Source: an uncultured beta proteobacterium (GTDB lineage Bacteria; Pseudomonadota; Gammaproteobacteria; Burkholderiales; Burkholderiaceae_B). From it: 64,000 bases of DNA. The position numbers and the translations under genes are program-made. Shown here one piece after another: positions 37,456 to 49,662 of this stretch. Where the stretch lies: NCBI GenBank assembly GCA_903894155.1, contig CAITPF010000094.1, positions 47,854-111,853 on the forward strand, in the 5' to 3' direction. Position 1 is the stretch's first letter. Every line of letters begins with the position of its first letter. The notes beneath the pieces are model-generated. The model worked only from the letters and a program-made list of their open reading frames with translations. It was not told where the DNA came from and did no database searches.

Positions 37456-38445
37456 ATGCGTGCCCTCATGAAAATGCTGATCTCGGGCTTCGGCCTGGCA
37501 ATTCGCGTCACCTTGCTGCTGCTGGCTTGCTCGCATACCGGCTGGGCCCAGACCTATCCTTCCCGACCGGTCACGCTCGTGGTCCCCAGCAATGCGGGGT
37601 CTTCCTCCGATCAGTTTGCCCGCATGATCGGACAGACGCTGGCCAAACAAACCGGGGGCGCTGCGATCGTCGAAAACAAGCCAGGCGCAAACGGCATCAT
37701 CGGGGTTCAGTCGATGTTGAGCGCTGCGCCAGACGGGCATACGATTCTTGTCACCACGATCTCCCCCATCATCTTCAATAAATACCTTTACAAGACACTG
37801 CCCTACGACCCGCAAAAGGACCTCATTCCCGTGGGGATCTACGCGCAGAGCGCCATGTTGCTCGGCGCAAATCCTCAACTGTCGAGCAAGGATCTGCGGT
37901 CCGTCATCTCGTTTGCCCGAGCCAACCCGGGCAAGCTCAATTTTGGCTACGCGACCTCCACGCAGCAGCTTGCGGGCGAGTTGCTGCAATTAAAGAGCGG
38001 CGCGAAGCTGACGTTCGTCCCTTACCGGACCAACGCGGCCATGCTGACGGCCCTGGTCTCGGGCGAGATCGATCTCGCGATCAGCGACCCCGCCGGATTC
38101 TTGCCCTTCATTGAAAACAAGCGCATCCGTTTGCTCAGCACCACGGCAAGCAAACGACTCGCTTCATATCAGGATGTACCGACGTTCGTCGAGAACGATG
38201 TCGATTTCACGCTGACGACCTGGAACGGGATGTTCGCCAAGACAGGCACCTCGCCCGAGATCCTCGCCACGCTCTCGAAGGCCCTGCGCTCGACGCTCGG
38301 ATCGCCCGAGGCGCAGGCCTACATGAAGGCGAATTCATACGACAACTTTCTCGTGACGGGGAAGGCCGCAGCAGACCGAGTCCAGACCGATCTGGCGACC
38401 TGGAAAGTCTTGACCCACGCGGCGGGCGTTGTGCCGCAGCAATAG
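37456..38445 (+). CDS. Bug/TctC-family periplasmic substrate-binding protein
   Basis: A 329-residue Bug protein with signal sequence LAIRVTLLLLACSHTGWA-Q. It has blocks RPVTLVVPSNAGSSSDQFARMIG, AIVENKPGANGIIGVQS and APDGHTILVTTISPIIFNKYLY, then LNFGYATSTQQLAGELL and VPYRTNAAMLTALVSGEIDLA. The first block lacks the usual AGG and reads NAGSSSD, a small deviation from the family. The ATG at 37456 overlaps its AAGGA motif, so the ATG at 37468 may be the true start. It lies 31 bases after the dehydrogenase gene and seven bases before the amidohydrolase gene, so co-transcription is likely. Confidence 0.89.
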   Translation: MRALMKMLISGFGLAIRVTLLLLACSHTGWAQTYPSRPVTLVVPSNAGSSSDQFARMIGQTLAKQTGGAAIVENKPGANGIIGVQSMLSAAPDGHTILVTTISPIIFNKYLYKTLPYDPQKDLIPVGIYAQSAMLLGANPQLSSKDLRSVISFARANPGKLNFGYATSTQQLAGELLQLKSGAKLTFVPYRTNAAMLTALVSGEIDLAISDPAGFLPFIENKRIRLLSTTASKRLASYQDVPTFVENDVDFTLTTWNGMFAKTGTSPEILATLSKALRSTLGSPEAQAYMKANSYDNFLVTGKAAADRVQTDLATWKVLTHAAGVVPQQ

Positions 38446-38452
38446 GATTTAC

Positions 38453-39448
38453 ATGAACCCGAACGCCTCTCTTATCGTCGACCCTGAGATCGTCGTGGTC
38501 GATAGCCACCACCATCTCTGGAATCGCAGCCACCAGCGCTACCTGATCGAAGAGTTCGAGGCCGACGCAGCCAGCGGTCACCAACTCGTTGGAAGCATCT
38601 TTGCCGAATGCCACGAAGGCTACCTGACCGACGGCCCCCGCGAACTTCGTCCGGTTGGCGAGGCGCGATTCTTTGCAACGGAATCCGCGCGACACCGCGA
38701 GCGCAGTAACGGCAAGGGATTGCTGTGCAGCGCATTCATCGGCGCGGCCGATATGACCTTGGGCGATGAAGTCGATCGTGTCCTGGATGCGCTGGATGCC
38801 GCCAGCGACGGCCGCTTTCGCGGGATCCGCGGCGCGGTGTACTGGGACGAAGACCTGAGCCTCAATCTCGGCCTGCGCCCGTATTCGCCCAAGGGGCTGC
38901 TGCTGGACGCCAGGTTTCGCGCCGGGGTCGCGCGGCTAGCCGCCAGAGGGCTGATTTACGATGCGTGGCAGTACGAACCGCAACTGCCCGAACTCTGCAG
39001 CCTCGCGGACGCGGTCCCGACGGCGACGATCGTGGCGGGACACTGTGGCGGACCGCTCGGCGTCAACGCCTACGCGGGCCCGGATCGGTTCGAGCGCTGG
39101 CACAAGGCGATCCGCGAGCTTGCCCGCCGCGACAATGTCCTGATGAAGCTCAGCGGGCTTACCGCCAAGCGCATCGGACTCGACTTTTCAACCATGTCCG
39201 GCAAGGACGATGCACACGGGCTTGCGGCGCTCTGGCGCCCGTATGTCGAGGCGTGTGTCTCCGCCTTTGGCCCATCCAGGTGTATGTTCGGCAGCAACTT
39301 CCCGGTTGATGCCGTTGTCACGGACTATCGAACGCTGTTGAACGCCTACAAGTTATGTCTCTCGGGCTGTTCCGATGCTGAGAAGCGTGCGATTTTTTCC
39401 GGGAACGCCATTCGAACGTACAAGTTGTCGCCCGCCTCTTTTTCTTAA
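38453..39448 (+). CDS. Amidohydrolase_2 family metal-dependent hydrolase
   Basis: A 331-residue TIM-barrel hydrolase of the PF04909 type. The N-terminal metal motif is VVDSHHHLWN (about residue 15), followed by a conserved GHCGGPLG and the C-terminal MFGSNFPVDAVV motif that holds the catalytic aspartate region. Relatives hydrolyse lactones such as pyrone dicarboxylate or decarboxylate aromatic acids. The ATG at 38453 has AGGA upstream and lies eight bases after the Bug stop. Together with the two dehydrogenases it suggests hydrolysis of a lactone or amide followed by hydroxy-acid oxidation, but the substrate is unknown. Confidence 0.88.
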   Translation: MNPNASLIVDPEIVVVDSHHHLWNRSHQRYLIEEFEADAASGHQLVGSIFAECHEGYLTDGPRELRPVGEARFFATESARHRERSNGKGLLCSAFIGAADMTLGDEVDRVLDALDAASDGRFRGIRGAVYWDEDLSLNLGLRPYSPKGLLLDARFRAGVARLAARGLIYDAWQYEPQLPELCSLADAVPTATIVAGHCGGPLGVNAYAGPDRFERWHKAIRELARRDNVLMKLSGLTAKRIGLDFSTMSGKDDAHGLAALWRPYVEACVSAFGPSRCMFGSNFPVDAVVTDYRTLLNAYKLCLSGCSDAEKRAIFSGNAIRTYKLSPASFS

Positions 39449-39485
39449 CTCCACCAAACCCGTCTTTCTTAACTTCACCACACCC
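39441..39485 (+). repeat. Imperfect 24-bp-period tandem duplication across a gene junction
   Basis: Two 21-base copies, 39441-39461 and 39465-39485, differ at two positions and share TTTCTTAACT. The first copy contains the TAA stop of the amidohydrolase; the second replaces any ribosome site before the Ldh-type gene. It looks like slippage or a recent duplication. Confidence 0.6.
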
Positions 39486-39491
39486 ATCAAC

Positions 39492-40478
39492 ATGAAGATC
39501 AAAATCGCAGAAGCCCGCAACCTGGCGATCGGCGCACTCAGGCAGCTCAAGTACTCCCAGCATGATGCCGAGACCACGGCGGATCACCTGATCGACGCTG
39601 CATTGCGGGGCGTGACCTTCGGAAGCCTCGCCCGCATTCTTGCCATCTCTGAAAAGATGTCGGAAGTCGGCGACAACCGCCGACCCATTACAACGATCCG
39701 CGAAACACCGGTTTCGGCCGTACTGGACGGTGGCGACAACGTGGGCTATGTCGTCGCCCACCACGCAACGCGCATGGCGATCGATAAGGCCCTTAAGAGC
39801 GGGGTGGGAATGGTGGGTGCCAACAACACCTTCTATACCGGCTTGTTTTCCTACTATATGGAAATGGCCACCCGGGCCGGCATGGTGGCCATGGCGATTG
39901 GCAACGGGCCGGCCCACGTCGCGCCAGAAGGTGCGGCTGAAGGGCGCCTGGGCACGAATCCCATCGCGTTCGGATTCCCTTCCGAAGGCGACCCCGTCAT
40001 TTGGGATATCGGAACATGCGCCATCATGCATGGCGAAGTCCTGTTGCACCGGCGTACCGGAGAACCACTGCCAGAAGGCGTGGCGCTCGACAGTAGCGGA
40101 AAGCCGACCCGCGATCCCGTCGCCGCCCTGACCGGTGCGATCAAAACCTGGGGCGGGCATCGGGGATCGGGCCTTGCCGTCGTCGTGCAAATGCTGGGGG
40201 CGCTTTGCGGTGGCCCTGTCATCTCGCCGGGCACCGTCGACATGGCGTATTTCGTGATCGTGATCGACCCCAAGCTCTTCCTGCCCGACGGCGAGTATCC
40301 CGGCCGCGTCACCGAACTGGCCGAAGCGATTTGCAGCGCGCGCCCGATCGATCCGGACCAGCCCGTACGCATGCCGTTCGAGCGCTCGGTCAAGGTCCGG
40401 CGTCAAAACCTGGAATCCGGCGTCATCGAGGTCCCGGACGTCGTATACCAGGGGCTCGTAAAGCTCCAGCACCCCTAG
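39492..40478 (+). CDS. Ldh family oxidoreductase (malate/lactate dehydrogenase type 2)
   Basis: A 328-residue NAD(P)-dependent dehydrogenase of the YlbC/MDH-LDH type 2 family. Features seen are HATRMAIDKALKSGVGMVGANNT, the nucleotide-binding GRLGTNPIAFGFPSEGDPVIWDIGTC and GHRGSGLAVVVQMLGALCGGP. Relatives oxidise 2-hydroxy acids such as lactate, malate or ureidoglycolate, and some reduce imines. The ATG at 39492 has no clear ribosome site, because a tandem duplication occupies the leader, which may lower translation or make it depend on the upstream gene. It is followed 21 bases later by a Tat-type Bug gene. Confidence 0.9.
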   Translation: MKIKIAEARNLAIGALRQLKYSQHDAETTADHLIDAALRGVTFGSLARILAISEKMSEVGDNRRPITTIRETPVSAVLDGGDNVGYVVAHHATRMAIDKALKSGVGMVGANNTFYTGLFSYYMEMATRAGMVAMAIGNGPAHVAPEGAAEGRLGTNPIAFGFPSEGDPVIWDIGTCAIMHGEVLLHRRTGEPLPEGVALDSSGKPTRDPVAALTGAIKTWGGHRGSGLAVVVQMLGALCGGPVISPGTVDMAYFVIVIDPKLFLPDGEYPGRVTELAEAICSARPIDPDQPVRMPFERSVKVRRQNLESGVIEVPDVVYQGLVKLQHP

Positions 40479-40499
40479 ACAATCCGTGGGAGACACGCG

Positions 40500-41546
40500 A
40501 TGAAGAACAAGACTGATGCGATGACCGGGCCGCGCGCGCGCGGGCTTGTGGCAAACCCGCAGAATTTGTCGCGGCGCGCGATGCTGCTGGGCCTGGCGCT
40601 TGCGCCTTTGTCCATGAGGAGCATGGCTCAGACGCCGGTAACCAAGTGGGTGCCCGACCGATCGCTGCGACTGATCATTCCCTTCGCGGCAGGAGGAGCC
40701 ACGGACGTGGTGGCTCGCCTCGTGATGGAGCCGTTGGGCGCCAGACTCGGGCAGCGCATCGTGATCGACAATCGCGGCGGGGCAAACGGCATCATTGCCG
40801 CGCGGGCGGCCCTTGCTGCTCCTGCGGACGGCTACACCTTGTTCCTGGGCGCGATCGGTACCCAGGCGATCAACCCTTATATCTATCCCAAGATGGCGGT
40901 CGACCCCGACCTGTTCGTGGCGATTGCGGCCGTGAACACGGTGCCGACGGTCTTTGCGATTTCACGGGATGGCCGGGCGAAATCGCTTGAGGATGTGATC
41001 AAGCTCGGCGCGAGTGGTCAGGGTAACTATGGTCATTGGGCGATTGCCAGCGTGCCGCACATCGCGGGCGAGATGCTGAAGAAGCGGGCAGGTATCCCGA
41101 AGCTTGAGGGCATCCAGTATCAGGGCGCAGCACAATGTCTGCAGGCGCTGATCGGCGGACAGATCGATATTGCAAACCTGCCCTTGTCACTGGCACAGGC
41201 GCAGGGCGACAGGCTCAAGATCGTGGGGCTTGCCTCGACTTCCAGGCTGCCGGGTTCGCCCGATATCCCGACCATGGCGGAGCTCGGCTACCCGGTCGAT
41301 ATCGAAGCCTGGTATGGCGTCTTCGCGCCACCGGGCACCCCCCAGGCTATCGTGGATTCGCTGACGGCAGACATCAACGCAACGATCGCCGAACCCGCGC
41401 TGCGCAAGCGGATGATCGAGATTAGCCTCAATCCTCAGAGCTTTCCAACAGCGCAGGCTTATCAGGCGTGGATCCAGGGTGAGCGCAAGCGGTGGACCGC
41501 CGTGCTGCGCGAACTTGGCATCGAACCAATGCAGACGCCGACCTGA
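40500..41546 (+). CDS. Bug/TctC-family binding protein with Tat-type signal
   Basis: A 348-residue Bug protein whose N terminus carries a twin-arginine motif (LSRRAMLLGLALAPLSM-RSMAQ), unlike the Sec signals of the other Bug proteins in the window. Its family blocks are RLIIPFAAGGATDVVARLVMEPL, IVIDNRGGANGIIAARA and PADGYTLFLGAIGTQAINP, then QGNYGHWAIASVPHIAGEML and QYQGAAQCLQALIGGQIDIA. Tat export implies folding before export. The ATG at 40500 follows GGGAG. It is the last gene of the dehydrogenase/amidohydrolase run; a perfect hairpin begins within its stop codon region. Confidence 0.9.
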   Translation: MKNKTDAMTGPRARGLVANPQNLSRRAMLLGLALAPLSMRSMAQTPVTKWVPDRSLRLIIPFAAGGATDVVARLVMEPLGARLGQRIVIDNRGGANGIIAARAALAAPADGYTLFLGAIGTQAINPYIYPKMAVDPDLFVAIAAVNTVPTVFAISRDGRAKSLEDVIKLGASGQGNYGHWAIASVPHIAGEMLKKRAGIPKLEGIQYQGAAQCLQALIGGQIDIANLPLSLAQAQGDRLKIVGLASTSRLPGSPDIPTMAELGYPVDIEAWYGVFAPPGTPQAIVDSLTADINATIAEPALRKRMIEISLNPQSFPTAQAYQAWIQGERKRWTAVLRELGIEPMQTPT

Positions 41547-41560
41547 TCTCAGCATCAGGT
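41541..41560 (+). terminator. Hairpin at the end of the Bug gene
   Basis: ACCTGAT (41541-41547), six-base loop, ATCAGGT (41554-41560), a perfect seven-base stem that includes the TGA stop (41544-41546). No T-run follows. It probably marks the end of the transcript, weakly supported. Confidence 0.35.
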
Positions 41561-41891
41561 CATGGATCCGCTGCGCGGGTGGCCAATTACTGGACGCTCA
41601 CAATCGACCCGAAGTGGTCTTTTGCCCCACCCGACTGAATGTCGGCTTTGCCGCTTGGATTTAACCGGTCATTGGCGTCTTGACGCAGAATGTCTCTGAT
41701 GGGCTGAAAGCGGTCAACCGTTCGGGATGAGGCGATTGATAGAGAGCCCGCCAAATACGAATTTGGCTGAACAGTTTTTTCCTCCGCAAAGCAGACACAC
41801 AAAAGCACCTGTCTAATGCCTGGCGTAATACTGGGTTCCCGCGGTTGCGGCCTTTCGTAGGTGACAGCTTTCGCGTTGCCAATTTTCTTTC
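41561..41891. other. Gene-free stretch of lower GC content
   Basis: This stretch holds no convincing gene on either strand; short frames here lack ribosome sites and family features. The sequence is visibly less GC-rich than the flanking genes and marks the start of an accessory patch that extends to about 44.2 kb. Confidence 0.5.
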
Positions 41892-42035
41892 ATCACTGAA
41901 GTCGTTCGTGGCATTGGGTCTGGTGGCAAAGCTCTGCTCTCATATCTCAACGAGGTTCTCTATCTACGACACATTGGTTTGGTCGGACACAACGGGGTTG
42001 GCAAGGCTGCCTTGGCACACGGGCTAACGAGTGAA
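41892..42035 (+). pseudogene. Possible IstB/AAA ATPase relic
   Basis: In one frame the translation reads ITEVVRGIGSGGKALLSYLNEVLYLRHIGLVGHNGVGKAALAHGLTS. The segment HIGLVGHNGVGKAALAHGL resembles the Walker A region of IstB-like helper ATPases of IS21-type elements, but the essential threonine or serine after GK is an alanine. No start, no Walker B, and the similarity ends soon after. It would be a decayed insertion-sequence remnant. Confidence 0.3.
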
Positions 42036-42108
42036 GCGGAATCCACCGGTGGGCGCCAACCGAATTGGCGGTACCGATGCGCCAGCAACAGAAGCGCGAC
42101 GGTCTTTT

Positions 42109-42153
42109 TTTACCCGGGCATTATTGACACAGTAAATTTACCCGGGTATTATT
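42109..42153 (+). promoter_or_regulatory. Sigma-70 promoter flanked by TTTACCCGGG repeats, for the DUF2239 gene
   Basis: A -35 box TTGACA (42124-42129), 17-base spacer and -10 box TATTAT (42147-42152) form a strong promoter; transcription would start near 42159, 24 bases before the GTG of the DUF2239 gene. Two direct copies of TTTACCCGGGYATTATT (42109-42125 and 42137-42153, one mismatch, 28-base period) overlap it. The second copy contains the ten-base palindrome TACCCGGGTA between the -35 and -10 boxes, an ideal repressor position. The regulator is not identified. Confidence 0.6.
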
Positions 42154-42182
42154 CGGCCATCCAATTCAAGGCCGATCTCACC

Positions 42183-42821
42183 GTGATTGATACCGCTACT
42201 CCTTCCTACACCAGCTTTAACCGCCACAAGCGAATCGCTTCTGGCAGCTTGACGGTCAATGCATTGGTGGTGAAACACGCGCTGGCGTCCGACGCACACA
42301 GTCCGCTGCTGACCTTCTGTGACCAGACAGGTCAAGTTGTCGATATCGACATTCGAGGAAGCGATGCCGAGATGTTTGCACGTCTACCTCCAGAGAGGTG
42401 CCAGCTTCAAGGAAACGAATCGGCATTGATCAATTGCGAGGAATCGGGTGAGCCACGTGGCCGCGGTCGACCAAAGCTTGGGGTTGTCGCGCGAGAAGTC
42501 ACGCTACTGCCGCGTCACTGGGATTGGTTGGCTGCACAGCCAGGCGGTGCGTCGGTGACTTTGCGAAAACTGGTTGATGAGGCACGCCGAGCGAACGTGG
42601 ACCGGGACCGGCAACGGCGGGCGAATGAATGTGCTTACCACTTCATGTCAACCATAGCTGGTGATATGGCTGGGTTTGAAGAGGCATCGCGGGCGCTGTT
42701 TGCGAACGACGCGGAAAAGTTCCTCCAACAAACCGAAGCTTGGCCGTCCGACGTTCGCGATTACGTCAGGTGCCTGGCTTACCCGCTGCCGCTGACGGAA
42801 GTGCCATCACTTACGTCGTGA
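42183..42821 (+). CDS. DUF2239 family protein
   Basis: A 212-residue soluble protein. The N-terminal part (SYTSFNRHKRIASGSL, LLTFCDQTGQVVDIDIRGSDAEM) and the strongly conserved middle (GRGRPKLGVVAREVTLLPRHWDWLAAQPGGASVTLRKLVDEARR) match DUF2239 as I know it; function unknown. The GTG at 42183 is chosen because it lies 24 bases after the predicted transcription start and the family begins there. The frame is open back to 41979, but that part covers the promoter and a relic. A GIY-YIG-like gene follows 26 bases later, as in other genomes I recall. Confidence 0.75.
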   Translation: MIDTATPSYTSFNRHKRIASGSLTVNALVVKHALASDAHSPLLTFCDQTGQVVDIDIRGSDAEMFARLPPERCQLQGNESALINCEESGEPRGRGRPKLGVVAREVTLLPRHWDWLAAQPGGASVTLRKLVDEARRANVDRDRQRRANECAYHFMSTIAGDMAGFEEASRALFANDAEKFLQQTEAWPSDVRDYVRCLAYPLPLTEVPSLTS

Positions 42822-42847
42822 CTCATTTGGGACAAACAGGATCGACG

Positions 42848-43204
42848 ATGACAAGCAACAAAACGCTGAAACGACAGTATCTGGAGACAAAAGCCCGAGA
42901 CGGTGTCTATGCGATCCGAAACCAGATCACGGGCCGGGCGCTGGTTGCCGGAAGTACGAACGTACAAGGCACACTCCTTGACTTCTGTTTGGCGCTACAC
43001 CGTGCTCACGCTTGCATGCACGCCAACCTTAGCACTCTCATGAGCAACGCTATCGCGATGATTTGCTGGGTACGCGGCCACTTGCATGGCATGGTGTTGC
43101 ATCCGTGGTGCTGTAGTAAAGCCGACCAAACAAAATATCGGAGCGCTCCCAAAAGCCGCGCGACACAAGAGCATTTGAGGATCACACACCGTGCCCAGGA
43201 CTAA
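42848..43204 (+). pseudogene. Truncated GIY-YIG nuclease-like gene
   Basis: The first about 40 residues (MTSNKTLKRQYLETKARDGV, then YAIRNQITGRALVAGSTNVQ) match small GIY-YIG-domain proteins, with the YAI and G-x-TN elements in place. After VQGTL the translation becomes cysteine- and histidine-rich low-complexity sequence with no resemblance to the family, although the frame stays open to 43204. No other frame restores the expected sequence, so the 3' part has been replaced or lost. AGGA lies seven bases before the ATG. It is probably a dead gene downstream of DUF2239. Confidence 0.55.
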
Positions 43205-44126
43205 AGCGAACGGAATTGAAATTGAATACGATTGTTTTGGCAATAACGACGCGCCAGCTGTTCTGCTGATTTCCGGCCTGGGTACGCAAATGATTCGCTG
43301 GAGCGAAACGTTTTGCCAGATATTGGCAAATCAAGGCTTCCGCGTGATTCGTTTTGACAATCGCGACGCAGGCCTTTCAACTCACTTCGATAGCGCGTCG
43401 ATGCCAGATCTCGCTGCAATTGCCGATGCAGTCTCTCGCGGCGAAACGCCCAATGTGCCTTACACACTGTTCGATATGGTGAACGACGCTGTAAGACTTC
43501 TCGATTCGTTGATGATCAAACGGGCGCACGTGGTTGGGAGATCAATGGGCGGCATGATCGCACAACTGGTGGCCAGCGAGCATCCTGAACGCGTTCTATC
43601 TCTGGTTTCCATTATGTCGAGCACTGGCAATCGCAATCTGCCGCAGGCCAGGCCTGCAGTGATGGCGGCGATGACATCGCCAGCGCCACATCCGTTAAAA
43701 GACGAACGGGGCTATCTCGCACATTGCGTTGCCTTTTCTCAAGTGATTGCCGGGAGAGGCTATCCGTTTGACGAATCCGCACAACGAGATCAAGCCTTAG
43801 CCGAAGTCAAACGAGCATACAACCCAAGCGGGTTTTGGCGGCATATCGCCGCCATCGCAGCAACCGGCGACTTAAGATCACGACTAGCCAAAATAAGTGC
43901 TCCGACGCTTGTGATACATGGGTCAGACGACCCACTAGTTTCCCCGGAAGCTGGGAAGGACACGGCGGCCAATATTGGAGGAGCCGAACTACTCATCGTA
44001 GAGGGAATGGGTCACGATTTTCCGCCATCGCTGTTTGGGTTTGTGGCCGGAGCCATCGCAGATAACGCCCGCCACATGTTCAACCCTATGAATCGCCCCG
44101 ACGTTACTAGACCTTTTATTGCCTGA
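43191..44126 (+). CDS. Alpha/beta hydrolase
   Basis: A 311-residue alpha/beta-hydrolase-fold protein with strand-turn block VLLISGLGTQMIRWSETFC, the nucleophile elbow VVGRSMGGMIAQL (serine at the centre), the acid in VIHGSDDPLV and the base in VEGMGHDFPP. There is no signal peptide. Such enzymes hydrolyse esters, lactones or similar bonds; the substrate is not predictable. The GTG at 43191 has GAGG about 11 bases upstream and overlaps the end of the GIY-YIG remnant. It belongs to the less GC-rich accessory patch. The following 182 bases up to the gyrB stop hold no gene I can support. Confidence 0.88.
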   Translation: MPRTKANGIEIEYDCFGNNDAPAVLLISGLGTQMIRWSETFCQILANQGFRVIRFDNRDAGLSTHFDSASMPDLAAIADAVSRGETPNVPYTLFDMVNDAVRLLDSLMIKRAHVVGRSMGGMIAQLVASEHPERVLSLVSIMSSTGNRNLPQARPAVMAAMTSPAPHPLKDERGYLAHCVAFSQVIAGRGYPFDESAQRDQALAEVKRAYNPSGFWRHIAAIAATGDLRSRLAKISAPTLVIHGSDDPLVSPEAGKDTAANIGGAELLIVEGMGHDFPPSLFGFVAGAIADNARHMFNPMNRPDVTRPFIA

Positions 44127-44308
44127 TTCGATTAAAAGGGCTACTGAATTGGGGACGAATAGCAACTGATTGCCCGTGCTCCTCTGGTCGAGAGCAATGC
44201 ATCAATGCAGACGGTCGGTTCGCCGTTGACAATGTCAGGTATCAGGGAGGCCATAGTCACCTATTGCCTATCCGATGCGCCAGATATTTCATTTGTCGAC
44301 AACAAGCT

Positions 44309-47871
<3,563 letters not shown>

Positions 47872-47874
47872 GGA

Positions 47875-49293
47875 TTAGCCCTTTAGAGTTTGTTCGAGTA
47901 CATGCAGGGTATGGTTGAGTTCGGCCTGCTTGCCGCGCAGATCCGAAATTTTGCGCACGGCATGAAGCACCGTCGTATGATCGCGCCCGCCGAAGTGTTC
48001 ACCGATTTCGGGAAGGCTTTTTTGCGTCAGCTCCTTGGCAAGGTACATCGCCACCTGACGCGGCATGGCGATGTTGGCAGGCCGGCGTTTTGAAAACATA
48101 TCCGCGACCTTGATCTTGTAGAAATCAGCCACCGTCTTCTGGATGTTCTCCACGGTGACCTGTCCGTTCGACACCGACAGCAGATCCTTGAGCGCATCCC
48201 TGCAAATATCGACCGTGACCACTTCGCGCCCGTGGAACCGCGCATAGGCCAGAACCTTGCGCAACGCGCCCTCGAGTTCGCGCACGTTGCTGCGCAGGTG
48301 CTTCGCGATGAAGAAGGCAACCTCCTCCGGCATGGCGAGCCCCTCGGATTCTGCCTTGCGCAACAGGATGGCGACCCGCATTTCCAGCTCGGGCGGTTCA
48401 ATCGCGACGGTCAGCCCGGAATCAAAGCGCGAGATCAGTCGCATATCGATTCCGGCGAGTTCCTTGGGATAGGTGTCGCTGGTGATGATGATCTGTTTGC
48501 GCTGGGCCACCATGGCCTCGAACGCGTAGAAGAACTGCTCCTGCGTCGCCGACTTGCCGGAGAAAAACTGGATGTCGTCGATCAGCAGCAGATCAAGCGA
48601 ATGGTAGTAGCGCTTGAATTCGTCGAAGGCCTTGCGCTGGTACGCCTTGACCACATCGGAAACGTACTGGTCCGCGTGGACGTAGCGCACGCGCGCGCCC
48701 TTGCCCGCGGCGACGATCGCGTTGCCGATCGCGTGGATGAGGTGCGTCTTGCCCAGGCCGACGCCGCCATACAGGAACAGCGGGTTGTAGGAGGTGCCTG
48801 GGTTCTCTGCGACCTGGATTGCCGCGGCGCGGGCGAGCTGATTCGCCTTGCCAGTGACGAAGGTCTCGAACGTCAGGTCTGTATTGAGCCGCGACTTTTC
48901 GTCAACGGTAATCCCGGAGGCCGCGCTCGCCGGTGGTGCCGGGTTCACCACGCTTTCCGCTGCACGAAGCAGGGAAGCGACCGATCCGCTCTTTGACGTC
49001 GTCGACGGATCCCCCTCGGCTTGCGAGGGCTTCGCGACGCTGGCCGACCCGGCCGGCAACTCGAACATCACCTCCACGGGGCGTTTGTACCACTCGGTTG
49101 CGATTCGCTCGATCTGGTTCGTGAAGTTCTTGCGAACCCAGTCGAGCTTGAAACGGTTTGGCGCGCACACTCGCAGCTTCGACGACGACTCGTCATAGGC
49201 GAGCGGAACCAGCGGACGAATCCACGCGTTCATTTGCTGGGGGGGAACCTCCTGCTCAAGCCGGTTGACGCAGGACTGCCAAAACTCGTTCAT
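47875..49293 (-). CDS. dnaA: Chromosomal replication initiator protein
   Basis: A 472-residue DnaA with domain I ([21 protein letters not shown]), a variable linker (about residues 90-140), and AAA+ domain III with Walker [11 protein letters not shown] and Walker [11 protein letters not shown]. The DNA-binding domain IV carries the signature [15 protein letters not shown] near the C terminus. It binds DnaA boxes at oriC and opens the DNA. The upstream region contains a perfect DnaA box beside a -10 element, which suggests self-repression. It is first in the dnaA-dnaN-gyrB operon. Confidence 0.98.
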   Translation of the reverse strand: MNEFWQSCVNRLEQEVPPQQMNAWIRPLVPLAYDESSSKLRVCAPNRFKLDWVRKNFTNQIERIATEWYKRPVEVMFELPAGSASVAKPSQAEGDPSTTSKSGSVASLLRAAESVVNPAPPASAASGITVDEKSRLNTDLTFETFVTGKANQLARAAAIQVAENPGTSYNPLFLYGGVGLGKTHLIHAIGNAIVAAGKGARVRYVHADQYVSDVVKAYQRKAFDEFKRYYHSLDLLLIDDIQFFSGKSATQEQFFYAFEAMVAQRKQIIITSDTYPKELAGIDMRLISRFDSGLTVAIEPPELEMRVAILLRKAESEGLAMPEEVAFFIAKHLRSNVRELEGALRKVLAYARFHGREVVTVDICRDALKDLLSVSNGQVTVENIQKTVADFYKIKVADMFSKRRPANIAMPRQVAMYLAKELTQKSLPEIGEHFGGRDHTTVLHAVRKISDLRGKQAELNHTLHVLEQTLKG

Positions 49294-49315
49294 GTGACTC
49301 GCTGATCAAACCCCG

Positions 49316-49347
49316 ATTCTACCCTGCCCGGGGGGTAGTTATCCACA
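49316..49347 (-). promoter_or_regulatory. dnaA promoter with overlapping DnaA box
   Basis: On the minus strand, TAGAAT (49316-49321) is a good -10 element 22 bases before the dnaA ATG. A perfect DnaA box TTATCCACA (49339-49347 on the plus strand) covers the -35 position, so DnaA can repress its own gene. The -35 hexamer itself is poor. In the other direction a TTGACT (49387-49392) with a weak -10 at 49410-49415 may serve rpmH. Confidence 0.45.
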
Positions 49348-49472
49348 GGCGTGAATGCGGATTTGCCCGTACGTTTTCCTAACTATTTGACTAATCTCGG
49401 ATTTTTTGATGAAATGGAGGGCTTTCCGGGGTCATTCCCGCATTCTCTCGCTCTTTTGTCCGGGCACACATC

Positions 49473-49607
49473 ATGAAACGTACCTTCCAGCCTTCCGTCA
49501 CCCGTCGCAAACGCACCCACGGCTTTCGTGTCCGCATGAAAACCCGTGGCGGCCGTGCCGTCATCAATGCCCGCCGTGCCAAGGGCCGCAAGCGTCTGGC
49601 CGTCTGA
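49473..49607 (+). CDS. rpmH: 50S ribosomal protein L34
   Basis: A 44-residue basic protein ([20 protein letters not shown], then [20 protein letters not shown], ending RLAV), unmistakable L34 and exactly the usual length. It binds 23S rRNA in the large subunit. It is the first gene of the rightward rpmH-rnpA-yidD-yidC-mnmE run and is divergent from dnaA, the standard arrangement in proteobacteria. rnpA follows 55 bases later. Confidence 0.98.
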   Translation: MKRTFQPSVTRRKRTHGFRVRMKTRGGRAVINARRAKGRKRLAV

Positions 49608-49662
49608 TCCGCCTGATTGCGCCTGGCGCGCCGCATGCGGCGCGCCCGTCGATCCAGCCGTG

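Noticed and set aside
41587..41808. A small minus-strand gene after the Bug gene
   Set aside because: No ribosome site and no recognisable family; treated as gene-free sequence.
41979..42182. An N-terminal extension of the DUF2239 protein
   Set aside because: It would cover a clear promoter and a relic, and the DUF2239 similarity begins near the GTG at 42183.
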